From a virus: DNA of 23,271 nt. The stretch lies in the IMG/VR virus record IMGVR_UViG_3300012936_000179, positions 1 through 23,271 of that record; one strand, written 5' to 3'. Under the pieces are notes generated by a model. The model was not told the DNA's origin and ran no database searches. It saw nothing but the letters and a program-made list of their open reading frames with translations. Each line of letters opens with the position of its first letter. Within the stretch, counting starts at the first letter, position 1. The translations under genes and the position numbers were made by a program. Positions 15,301 to 22,713 of this stretch are shown here, one piece after another.

Positions 15301-18021
15301 GTAGAATCTACTATAGATATTTTTTACGAAACAAGCACTAGTGGTTTAATATCAGAGCTAAATAACAATATAAGATTTCAAGATAACACAGCTCCAGCTG
15401 GTATGAGTGATCCAGGTATTTCATGGGAAGAAGGTCAAGATTATAATACTCCTATATCTTCAGTTTTTCAAGCAATAAGTGGTAATGGTTTACCTTTAGG
15501 TTCAAGCGCTGCTATAGAGCTTGTTAAAGTAGTTAAAGCCGGGAGCACTGTATGTACATCTCAATTTGAATTAGTTGACTTAGGTAATGGTGAATATCAA
15601 GTTTATATAGCACCATATAATCCTAATAGTAATAACAACTTTATATACAGCGCTATTAATGGACAAAATTACTTTAACTTTACTTTTGATATTATAAATT
15701 TAAGTACACAATCAAGAAGAACTGTTGTTAAAAATGGTGAAATTAGCAATACTAAACCTAATGATAGAACTAATCCACCTTGGACAGCTATAAAATCAGC
15801 TTTAGGTGTTGCTTCACAACCTGTTACTACATGGAATACCGCTGAAAGCTTACAAACAATGTCTTTAAAAGCTGAGAAAGGTTATCAAAAATATGGATTA
15901 ACATCTTATGACAGTTTTTCTGGAGCATTTTTCCCCACTGAAAGAGCATTTTATCAGTACATAGCTCCTGAAGCTTCTTTTCCAAATGAAGAAATAAATT
16001 TTGGACAAATAAGACCTACAACTCAAAAATATATAAACGCAAACCCATGGTACATGAGTGATTCAACAAGAACAAGTTCATCTTGGGCTTATTCTCAAGT
16101 GCAAGTCATGGATAGTTTCTTTGCTAATTTTGAAAGATCTGATAGAGAGAGAACCGGCGGTTGCAAAGGAACAAACGCTTATCTTTTTTGGAGCACGTAT
16201 GCGGACAACTTACAAAACCCTGGCTTGTATAGTGGTCAGTTAGATTACGGCTGGTTTGGTGGTCCAACCGGGCCAGGTATTAGTAAAGCTCCTGGCAATG
16301 GAATAGTTACCGACCCAAATCAGTACAATGATTTTGCTAAAGGAACTAACGATTATAAAGGATCTTTAAATACTACTACTAATAACAGTGTTAGTAATAA
16401 AAAAGGAACAGTGCAATTTGCACCTATATTAAGAGAGTTATATCGCTATAATTCAGCGCGAAGATCTCAGAAAATATATGCTTTAAGACCTGATAGACAA
16501 GGTTATTCAAATAGATATCCATACCCTGGAAATACAAGTGGTAAAAAAGGAAGAAAACCAGTGTATATTCCATGTGTTCAAAATCAATCCGATGGAGAAG
16601 GGATAATGCCTGGCTGGGGAGAACAACTAACTTGGTCAATATCAGCAGGTCCTTATGGTAATTATGGAGGTACTAGTAATGTTGTGTTTCCAGCAGAAAC
16701 AGCATTTACCGATACTGTTTTGTATAATGGAGAAACTTTAACTTGGAATGGAGAATTTTCAGCAGCTAATGGTACTTGGGGTAGTGTACAACCAGATCAA
16801 ACTTCACCTTATGGACCTGGAACTGGTATTGAAATGGAGTGGAGTATACCAAGAATGTATCAAGTAAGTATGATGGTACCACACGGTGAAACGTTTTCTG
16901 TTTGTAGTAGTTATCCTAAAAAATATGGAGATGTTGATCAGCTATATAATCTTGCTGCTGGAGGTGGTATAGCTGTAGCTTTTGGAGTTACTTTAGGAGC
17001 AGCGGTATTTGCGGTTTATGTAAATGATATTGATATTTGCTGGGGAATAACAAACGCTTCAGATACTAAAACCGTTCAATCCCAGTTGATGCCTGGGCAA
17101 AGAGCTGCTGCAAGTACTAGAGGCGCGGACGCAAAGTCTTTTGATATGCAACCAGCTGGCGAAGTTATATTTGGCTTATACCCTAAAGAATGGTTAGATG
17201 GTAACACTGATCCTAGAAATAGAGATTATATATTAAAGAAAATGCCATCAGGTCCTATATATTGGGATCATGAAAGTGGCACTAGACCAGGTTCTCAAGG
17301 AAGTGATCAAATGAGTGCTGATTTTGGTGAAGCATACGTTGGTCAAGCGCAGAATAATGGTAGACATTATTGGCCAGACATTCAACATTTAATAGACACA
17401 GAAAGTGAGTTTGCAGAATATTCAGAAAAAGTAGACGATGGAGTTCCTGATTATTCTTTAGCACCTAACTTTATGAAGCTACAGCACGGTAGTAATACTT
17501 TTTACCAGTGGCAAAGACAATATGCAAGTTGGTTTGCATTTTGTGGTATTTCACAAAGTTATGTATATCCTAGAGGTAGAGGAACAGGTGCTTGTGGTGG
17601 TAGAGATGCGGATATTATTAGGCAGGTTGGTCAATGGATTTTAAACAGCGGTGTTACTACTGCTCACGAAACAGATAAAGGTTATTTATTTCATTTAGGA
17701 GGATTGTCTAATAAAATAGGTAATCCAAATAGCAATATAAGATTTTTTGCAGAACAAACACACTCTGGAAGTCCTAACCAGGACGATCCTTCAAGAGCGG
17801 TTGTTTATGCTGGAAACCCAAGTCTTCCTTCTCAATCTTGGAACCCAGAGTCTTTATCAAATACTTTAACATCCGTTATGACAGGTAATGGAATGCCAGG
17901 TGGTAGATACGTAGTAACATTAAGAGCTACCGATGTAAACGGCAGTGGACTTTACGTTGAGTTTGACGTTCCTATTCAACTTCCATTTTGGGCAAGTAGA
18001 ACTAATTCACCTTTAAGGTAA
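12337..18021 (+). CDS. Giant tail nozzle-like protein
   Basis: This is a 1894-residue structural protein, the largest here. Residues 13-52 carry the pattern MNKDLDGRIIPNGQYRDGEN followed by SEGDDVGALENVLGN. Residues 143-158 read DLLFWTDNRNQPRKIN, like a blade of a beta-propeller. Both are typical, from memory, of nozzle-type tail proteins in marine and crAss-like podoviruses. Further conserved blocks are at 754-779 (NPLGYYSYKIVVKQTEQDYY) and 985-1009 (ETKPVESTIDIFYETSTSGL). The end at 1858-1878 (YVVTLRATDVNGSGLYVEFD) resembles a cadherin- or Ig-like strand pair. The stretch from about 1150 to 1850 is unfamiliar: rich in Gly, Tyr, Trp and Asn, with a hydrophobic run at 1539-1562. It probably forms the tail tip that contacts the host surface. 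The start is 3 bases after the previous stop. Confidence 0.78.
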   Translation: MAEAKNTFIQSKMNKDLDGRIIPNGQYRDGENVQISRSEGDDVGALENVLGNSLLTDLGFNDPTLTSIGVNFDTTSNCIYLFLTNYSDSSNNQLNNNCSGIAGANCYIVKYDLTSGQSKILVEGSFLNFSKTHLITGINLLEDLLFWTDNRNQPRKININQDTGYYYNEDQISVAKYYPFEAPILLNNNLDDDTSSVMYSSSMKDTTSKYLPIHAAAKVKEVNEGSGQVTLYGCYRNIKANTSATSFDGNLVTGGNISINGLLLDSVTLNCALSQTIITTSGGELDVDQGDILYFQYLNPDFIQGWSGDPDYLKDKFGRFSYRFRFEDREYSLSAPFTQIAFVPKQDGYFIGNKATDITFSTDPADDTKNANQTLVGQESEAFDTTIVSFMENKVCDINIGLLAPPSGSIGKRLTWDKVATELKVSEIDILFKMSDTNNVFIIDTLELSEFANLNSEYIYYNYQSKKPWKVLPTNQITRVTDVVPIKAQAQEVSGNRVIYGNFVDKHGSPARMDYVLTIGDKPPIPDSDADPEWKNHNFYVRKEYQNHTLKQNRTYQVGIILTDRYGRNSNIILSDFLPGNENQGTAKNSTIFHDYRSTQDRIIKNSDGFGLADTWPGDQLSVIFKNIIDEDKNPEIGYPGLYSEADGSVSSVVFNTPSLGTALSANTQLPSFNPPCETQLRIKSTTGYETAVINVVIGIGGVVETVVVVESSNGWKDGQPFVVDWQGLIIEDDCSAQLFGNNYGGNVVTSKSNPLGYYSYKIVVKQTEQDYYNVYMPTSLAGYPCNQNVDGKLNEQDGNVKQFVYPVNQENSTSHIVLFSDNINKVPRDLQEVGPTQELYRSNADLFFRVESFLLDATTKEFSSRQYQPNTSGNKVVSIANMSKLDLGELILSPSVPIIPNIFYKGDTDPLIGRVATDEKFGISIGENDGITNTCLNTGQPEFQQATNPDTDLPCQLGDTCYIEPNVTVWNSKYGYGPTLCIAETKPVESTIDIFYETSTSGLISELNNNIRFQDNTAPAGMSDPGISWEEGQDYNTPISSVFQAISGNGLPLGSSAAIELVKVVKAGSTVCTSQFELVDLGNGEYQVYIAPYNPNSNNNFIYSAINGQNYFNFTFDIINLSTQSRRTVVKNGEISNTKPNDRTNPPWTAIKSALGVASQPVTTWNTAESLQTMSLKAEKGYQKYGLTSYDSFSGAFFPTERAFYQYIAPEASFPNEEINFGQIRPTTQKYINANPWYMSDSTRTSSSWAYSQVQVMDSFFANFERSDRERTGGCKGTNAYLFWSTYADNLQNPGLYSGQLDYGWFGGPTGPGISKAPGNGIVTDPNQYNDFAKGTNDYKGSLNTTTNNSVSNKKGTVQFAPILRELYRYNSARRSQKIYALRPDRQGYSNRYPYPGNTSGKKGRKPVYIPCVQNQSDGEGIMPGWGEQLTWSISAGPYGNYGGTSNVVFPAETAFTDTVLYNGETLTWNGEFSAANGTWGSVQPDQTSPYGPGTGIEMEWSIPRMYQVSMMVPHGETFSVCSSYPKKYGDVDQLYNLAAGGGIAVAFGVTLGAAVFAVYVNDIDICWGITNASDTKTVQSQLMPGQRAAASTRGADAKSFDMQPAGEVIFGLYPKEWLDGNTDPRNRDYILKKMPSGPIYWDHESGTRPGSQGSDQMSADFGEAYVGQAQNNGRHYWPDIQHLIDTESEFAEYSEKVDDGVPDYSLAPNFMKLQHGSNTFYQWQRQYASWFAFCGISQSYVYPRGRGTGACGGRDADIIRQVGQWILNSGVTTAHETDKGYLFHLGGLSNKIGNPNSNIRFFAEQTHSGSPNQDDPSRAVVYAGNPSLPSQSWNPESLSNTLTSVMTGNGMPGGRYVVTLRATDVNGSGLYVEFDVPIQLPFWASRTNSPLR

Positions 18022-18050
18022 TATAAAAAAAATCAAGTGATAATATAAAT

Positions 18051-19958
18051 ATGGCTTATCAAATTCCCGTTAAATATTTTAACTCGTTTTGGCTTAAAAA
18101 AGTTGTAGGCGAAGACTTTACAGACGACATAGAAAATGATAACTCTACTGTAACAACAGATGTTAAAGGTGGTAATAGTGCTAACGTGGCAGATACTTTA
18201 GACTATATATTACCAACTTGGCCAGGTTTACCTTGGGGTAGTGAAATTTCAAGTCCACTACCGCAAGACCCAACTATTACAATAGGTTATCCAGAATTTC
18301 CATGGGGTGGTGCTTTAGTAAATCACAATACTGGCACTGAAATGGGTGAGAAAAGACAATGGTTTGTTGAAGAAGCTAGAATAAGAGGTGGCTATAATAA
18401 TACAACTGTTGATTTTGGCGTTAAGGCTTATGCTGTGGAAGAAAGCAATAAACAATTACATCGTTTTAACGCTTTAATATATTCAGGTATTTTTAATTCT
18501 AGAACAGGTGTTAACAACACAAATGTTTTTTCTACTGCAGAGCCTATTACCAAAGCATTAGACCCGGAAAATGGTAGTATTCAAAAGCTTTACGCTTATG
18601 ACACTAATCTTACAGTTTTTCAAGAAAACAAAATAAGCAAAGCTTTAATTGACAAAGATGCTATATATTCAGCAGAAGGAGTAGGTACACCAGTAACTTC
18701 TACTAAGCTTGTAATAGGTCAAATAGTACCTTATAAAGGTGAGTATGGTATTAGCAAAAATCCTGAATCTTGGGCTCAATATGGTTTTAGACAATATTTT
18801 TCTGATAAATATAGAAACTGCGTATTAAGATTATCTAACGATGGTTTGACAGAGATATCAAGTTATGGTATGACAGATTACTTTAGAGATGAATTAAATA
18901 TAACTAAAGATTATAATGTCCGTAGCACTTTAAGTTTTAATTTAGAGTCACCATTAACTGGTGTTGATAGTAAAATAATTACTTTTTCTGTAAATTCTAC
19001 AGAAAGCTGTGACTGTAATAATATTGAAATTGGATCTTTATTAAATGTTGGAGGTAATACTTTAGATAATACATTTGTGGTAGATTATTCTTATGATCAA
19101 TCTAGCGGTGAATATGGATCGTGTGAAGTAACTGTTTCTTCTAGTTGGAAACCGGCTACATATGGAGAAACTGCATGGCCTAGTATTGTTGGATTTACAA
19201 CTTACAAAAGTGACAAGATTATTGGTGGATTTGATAATTATAATAAAAACTATGTAGTTTCTATACAGCAAGAGACTACGTACAACGCTTGTACGGGAGT
19301 TCCATTTAGACAAAATAATGGAGTAGATACTATAACTTATAAAACAGTTAACTTTGATGAATCTATAAATGGTTGGGTAAGTTTTTACAGTTATAATCCA
19401 ACCTTGATTGGCAGCTTAAAAAACAATTTTTACAGTATTAATAATTACAACATATATAAACACTATAGTAATACGCAGCCTAATAACTACGGTAAATTTT
19501 ACGGTGATAGATATTCTTCTTCTATAGAGTTTATATTTAATCCTAAACCGTCAATTGTAAAAAACTTTCAAACAGTTAGTTACGAAGGTAGTAATGGCTG
19601 GGAAGTTTCTCATTTTGTTTCAGATTTTTCTGAAAAATTTTATGATGTTTTTTCTGGCACTTGGTATCCTTCACAAGATTTAACTAATCCTGTTTTAAGC
19701 TTATCTGATGGCGAATATCAAGATCCTGTAACTGGATATAAAAACTATGCAGGATTTTTCTTAAAAGAAAATAAATATGTTGCTAATTTAATAAACACTT
19801 CACCACCTATGGAAGGTGAGATTGTATTTGGACAGGCAATGAGTGGTATAAAAGGTTATTACTCAACTGTAAGATTAACAACAGATAATACTACGGATGT
19901 TGGAGGCATGAAAGAATTATACTGCGTTGGTTCTAAATGGGTTGTATCATCACAATAA
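18051..19958 (+). CDS. Muzzle/nozzle-like tail protein
   Basis: This is a 635-residue tail protein. Residues 107-127 (EEARIRGGYNNTTVDFGVKA), 190-210 (FQENKISKALIDKDAIYSAE), 230-250 (GEYGISKNPESWAQYGFRQY) and 390-406 (IIGGFDNYNKNYVVSIQ) are the blocks I remember from the conserved tail tip (muzzle) protein of crAss-like phages and related marine podoviruses. Strand-rich repeats throughout fit a beta-propeller. There is no signal peptide. It follows the giant tail protein by 29 A-rich bases and is in a different frame. The two may together do what one longer nozzle protein does in relatives. The C-terminal 200 residues are Tyr/Ser/Asn-rich and could touch the receptor. Confidence 0.77.
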   Translation: MAYQIPVKYFNSFWLKKVVGEDFTDDIENDNSTVTTDVKGGNSANVADTLDYILPTWPGLPWGSEISSPLPQDPTITIGYPEFPWGGALVNHNTGTEMGEKRQWFVEEARIRGGYNNTTVDFGVKAYAVEESNKQLHRFNALIYSGIFNSRTGVNNTNVFSTAEPITKALDPENGSIQKLYAYDTNLTVFQENKISKALIDKDAIYSAEGVGTPVTSTKLVIGQIVPYKGEYGISKNPESWAQYGFRQYFSDKYRNCVLRLSNDGLTEISSYGMTDYFRDELNITKDYNVRSTLSFNLESPLTGVDSKIITFSVNSTESCDCNNIEIGSLLNVGGNTLDNTFVVDYSYDQSSGEYGSCEVTVSSSWKPATYGETAWPSIVGFTTYKSDKIIGGFDNYNKNYVVSIQQETTYNACTGVPFRQNNGVDTITYKTVNFDESINGWVSFYSYNPTLIGSLKNNFYSINNYNIYKHYSNTQPNNYGKFYGDRYSSSIEFIFNPKPSIVKNFQTVSYEGSNGWEVSHFVSDFSEKFYDVFSGTWYPSQDLTNPVLSLSDGEYQDPVTGYKNYAGFFLKENKYVANLINTSPPMEGEIVFGQAMSGIKGYYSTVRLTTDNTTDVGGMKELYCVGSKWVVSSQ

Positions 19959-19964
19959 AATTAA

Positions 19965-20369
19965 ATGAAATTAAATATAAGAAAATTAACTAAAGGAGAT
20001 TTACAAATAGCTAAAAATTGGTGGGAAAAATGGCCAGATTGGGTTGCTCCAGCCGATGATTTTTTACCTGAAACAGGTGTTGTTGTAGAGTCTAACAATA
20101 AACCTGTAGCTATAGGTTTTATATATTTAACTAATGCTAAAGTGTGTTTGTTAGAGTGGGTAATATCTGATCCTGAGTATAGAGAAAATGACAGGCAGGT
20201 TTTAATAGAGCTGTTAATAACTGGAGCTGAAAACATGGTTAAAGAATTAGGGTATAAATATATGTTTAGCGTTTGTAAACATAAAAAGCTAATAGCAACA
20301 CATAAAAAATTAAAATGGCACGTAGATAAAAAGCCATCGTACGAATTAACGAAAATTTTAAATAAATAA
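19965..20369 (+). CDS. GNAT-like N-acetyltransferase
   Basis: This 134-residue protein has the layout of a small GNAT acyl-CoA transferase: strand 1 and helix (LNIRKLTKGDLQIAKNWWEK), a central strand pair (KPVAIGFIYL, VCLLEWVISD), a helix starting at about residue 73, and C-terminal strand-helix segments (YKYMFSVCKHKKLIATHKKL). The acetyl-CoA loop, normally Q/RxxGxG/A, appears as RENDRQ at 73-78 with no glycine, so activity is uncertain. I recall closely similar small GNATs within the structural cluster of marine podoviruses. The substrate is unknown: it could be a virion protein, a host protein or a small molecule. The gap to the tail gene is 6 bases and to the next gene 2 bases, so it is in the late operon. 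Confidence 0.8.
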   Translation: MKLNIRKLTKGDLQIAKNWWEKWPDWVAPADDFLPETGVVVESNNKPVAIGFIYLTNAKVCLLEWVISDPEYRENDRQVLIELLITGAENMVKELGYKYMFSVCKHKKLIATHKKLKWHVDKKPSYELTKILNK

Positions 20370-20371
20370 TT

Positions 20372-21076
20372 ATGGGACTAGTAACAGCAGCTGTAGTATC
20401 TACCGCGATAAGCGCAGGCATGGGCATAGCATCAGCAGTGAAGGCAAATAAAGATCAAAGAAAGTTTGAAGCTGAAATGAAAAAGCAAGAGGCTATATTG
20501 AAAGATTTAGAAGCATCGAGACAAGATGTAATAAATCCCATGGCTGGTCTAACTAATGAAGCTGAAAAAATAGGTGTTGCTACTCAAGCTGCTAGATTTC
20601 AAGCTGAAGAAGCTGATCAAGCTTTAGCTAATACTTTAGATACTTTAATGGCAACTGGAAGTGGTTCTGCTGGAGCCACTGCTTTAGCTCAAATGGCTTT
20701 AAAATCTAAACAAGGTATATCTGCTGATATACAAAAACAAGAACTTGCAAATGCAGTTAATATCGCTAATTCACAACAAGTGATTAACCAACAGAAAGCT
20801 GAGGGGGAAAGGTTTAAATGGCAAAACCAAGAGTTTAGAGAAATGGATAAGCTTAATAGAACTGCTAATCTTATGGATAAAGCTGAAGCTCAAATGTATA
20901 ATGCGGAAGCACAGAAATGGGCTGCATATGGAAATATAGCGGGTAGCATTACAGATGGTATAGGAATGGCTGCGGGTGGTATTAATACTAATAACATGGC
21001 TGGTCAATTAAATAATGCAGCTGCTGGTATGGGTAATACTGGAAGCGATGCTACTGTAGGTTTAGGTTCAATTTGA
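20372..21076 (+). CDS. Internal virion protein (ejected, T7 gp14-like by position)
   Basis: This is a 234-residue, Ala/Gln-rich, mostly helical protein. The first 24 residues (MGLVTAAVVSTAISAGMGIA and on) are hydrophobic and small-residue-rich, like the membrane-inserting start of podovirus ejection proteins. Residues about 45-110 carry a pattern I know from marine phage internal proteins: SRQDVINPMAG, a helix, then ALANTLDTLMATGSGSAGA and TALAQMALKSKQG. A second Gly/Ala-rich weakly hydrophobic stretch lies near 183-202. It is unlikely to be a secreted protein, since it sits in the virion block followed by another internal protein candidate. By analogy with T7 gp14 it may form a pore in the cell envelope during DNA entry. 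That role is inferred. Confidence 0.75.
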   Translation: MGLVTAAVVSTAISAGMGIASAVKANKDQRKFEAEMKKQEAILKDLEASRQDVINPMAGLTNEAEKIGVATQAARFQAEEADQALANTLDTLMATGSGSAGATALAQMALKSKQGISADIQKQELANAVNIANSQQVINQQKAEGERFKWQNQEFREMDKLNRTANLMDKAEAQMYNAEAQKWAAYGNIAGSITDGIGMAAGGINTNNMAGQLNNAAAGMGNTGSDATVGLGSI

Positions 21077-21092
21077 AAATAAAATATAAGAT

Positions 21093-22706
21093 ATGGGGTA
21101 TACTGATCCAAAAATAATTCTTAATAGAAGCGGTGATGTTATTAATAAAGAAATATCAAACTTTAGAAAAAATATGCGTTTTGAGTTTGATACTATTAAT
21201 GCTAGACAACAGCAGAATATTAAAGAAAACATGCGAATACTTGAACAGCAAAAACAAAAAAGAGATTTAGGCGATCAAGTTTGGTATCAAAACATAGAAC
21301 AATATAGACCTGAAGGAGGTTATGCAGAAGACACAAAAGCTTTTTTACACAACATGCATAACAAATATTGGGATCTTATGAATTGTGACACTCCTGATTG
21401 TCAAGCTGAGCTTAGAAGAATAAGAGAAGTGCCAAGGCAACTAGCAGAACAAAGAGGAGCTTATGACGCTTTAATAGAAGATTGGGAGGCTGGCGCAAAA
21501 ATAGATGGTGTTAATCCAGGAGCTATTGACGCAGCTAACAATAATAGTTTAGCAAACTTGCTTCAATATGGTAAAAATGTAAAAAAACAATATAATTTCG
21601 AAACAGGAGACGTTGAATACTTGTTATTTGATGAAGAAAACAAACCAGTTTTAGATGCGGATGGTAATCAAAAAATAATTAGTGGAAGCAGTTTAGTTAA
21701 AGGAGCTTTAGATGGTAGCATGGCTGTTCAAACTTATGGAGATCCCGGAAAGCTAAGACAAGAGTGGCAAGCTGGACTAGCTGAAAAAGCAGATTACAAA
21801 GCAATGGTTCAAACCATAGATGACCAATCTGATAGATATAATCAACAAAAAAGCAAAAACTACAAGGTAGCTAATGATCACTTAAGGTCTTTTGTTGAAG
21901 GTGGTAAGCTAGATAAAATAATGTCAGACAGTAATGAAATGCGTAGAAGTTATCCTGTTGTTCTTAAAGGATTAATGAGTCAAGCAACTGGAGAAAACCC
22001 TGATCAAAGGTCTATAGACGCATTAAATGGTTTAGGTTTACTAGGAGAAGATAAGATAGCAGGAACAGCAGATGATGTTGATATAGATCAAATGTACGCT
22101 ACACAAGCTCAAGCAGGTACTTGGCAAGGCAGTGCAGAACAGCAAGCAGCTGTCGAAGCTTATTTTAAATATCTAGACCCTCAAGATGGTTTGATAAAAC
22201 CAGATGAAATAGTTACATCTAGAAAGCTAACTGACGATAGCTATACCACTGCTCAAAGAGCGTCGATAGAAAAAGCAGCGTTAAAAAACCAAGGCGGATC
22301 TAGCTCAAAAGGTAAAATGACAGAAAACCAGAGAGTAGATGCAATATTAAAAATAGAAAAGAAAGTAGAAGAAGGAACAGCGACTCCAGAGGATAAAAAA
22401 ATTCTTAAAGAATTAACTAAAGGATATGGGTCTACAAATCAATCTAGCAGTAGTAATATACCTAAAAGTGGCAAAGTAGGTAAATTAACAAGCACTACCC
22501 AAGAAGGACTCAAAAAAGAGTTAGCTGCAATAGATGCAAAAAAAGAAAATGAAATAGGTGACATTTTAGAATTTGAATTAAATGGTAAAACTGGGTCAGT
22601 AATCTGGAATGGTGAAAGATGGGAGAAAATGGGCCCAAAACCAGCTAGCCCTATGAGAGGTTCAGGTCCAGCTGTTACAGACCAGACATTACAACCTAAT
22701 AAATAA
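21093..22706 (+). CDS. Probable internal virion/cargo protein
   Basis: This is a 537-residue, hydrophilic, largely helical protein. The N-terminal 80 residues are a charged Gln/Lys/Arg-rich helix (RQQQNIKENMRILEQQKQKR), followed by a mixed domain with Cys residues near 97-103 and acidic loops. Residues about 395-470 are Lys/Glu/Ser-rich and probably flexible (GGSSSKGKMTENQRV). The end is Pro/Gly-rich. There is no signal peptide, membrane segment or enzymatic motif visible. It lies between the short hydrophobic internal protein and a large acidic gene, the place of the second ejected protein in podoviruses and of cargo proteins in crAss-like phages. The function is inferred from position. The gap before it (16 bases) has no Shine-Dalgarno site. 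Confidence 0.68.
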   Translation: MGYTDPKIILNRSGDVINKEISNFRKNMRFEFDTINARQQQNIKENMRILEQQKQKRDLGDQVWYQNIEQYRPEGGYAEDTKAFLHNMHNKYWDLMNCDTPDCQAELRRIREVPRQLAEQRGAYDALIEDWEAGAKIDGVNPGAIDAANNNSLANLLQYGKNVKKQYNFETGDVEYLLFDEENKPVLDADGNQKIISGSSLVKGALDGSMAVQTYGDPGKLRQEWQAGLAEKADYKAMVQTIDDQSDRYNQQKSKNYKVANDHLRSFVEGGKLDKIMSDSNEMRRSYPVVLKGLMSQATGENPDQRSIDALNGLGLLGEDKIAGTADDVDIDQMYATQAQAGTWQGSAEQQAAVEAYFKYLDPQDGLIKPDEIVTSRKLTDDSYTTAQRASIEKAALKNQGGSSSKGKMTENQRVDAILKIEKKVEEGTATPEDKKILKELTKGYGSTNQSSSSNIPKSGKVGKLTSTTQEGLKKELAAIDAKKENEIGDILEFELNGKTGSVIWNGERWEKMGPKPASPMRGSGPAVTDQTLQPNK

Positions 22707-22713
22707 AATCAAT

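Noticed and set aside
18022-18050. Frameshift or sequencing error joining the 1894- and 635-residue tail proteins
   Set aside because: The first protein ends after a typical domain-final strand, and the second has its own A/T leader and Met start. Nothing is cut mid-motif.
19961-20236. Antisense open frame of 91 codons over the acetyltransferase gene
   Set aside because: The + strand frame has a clear GNAT-like layout and close packing with its neighbours, and no other gene lies on the - strand.
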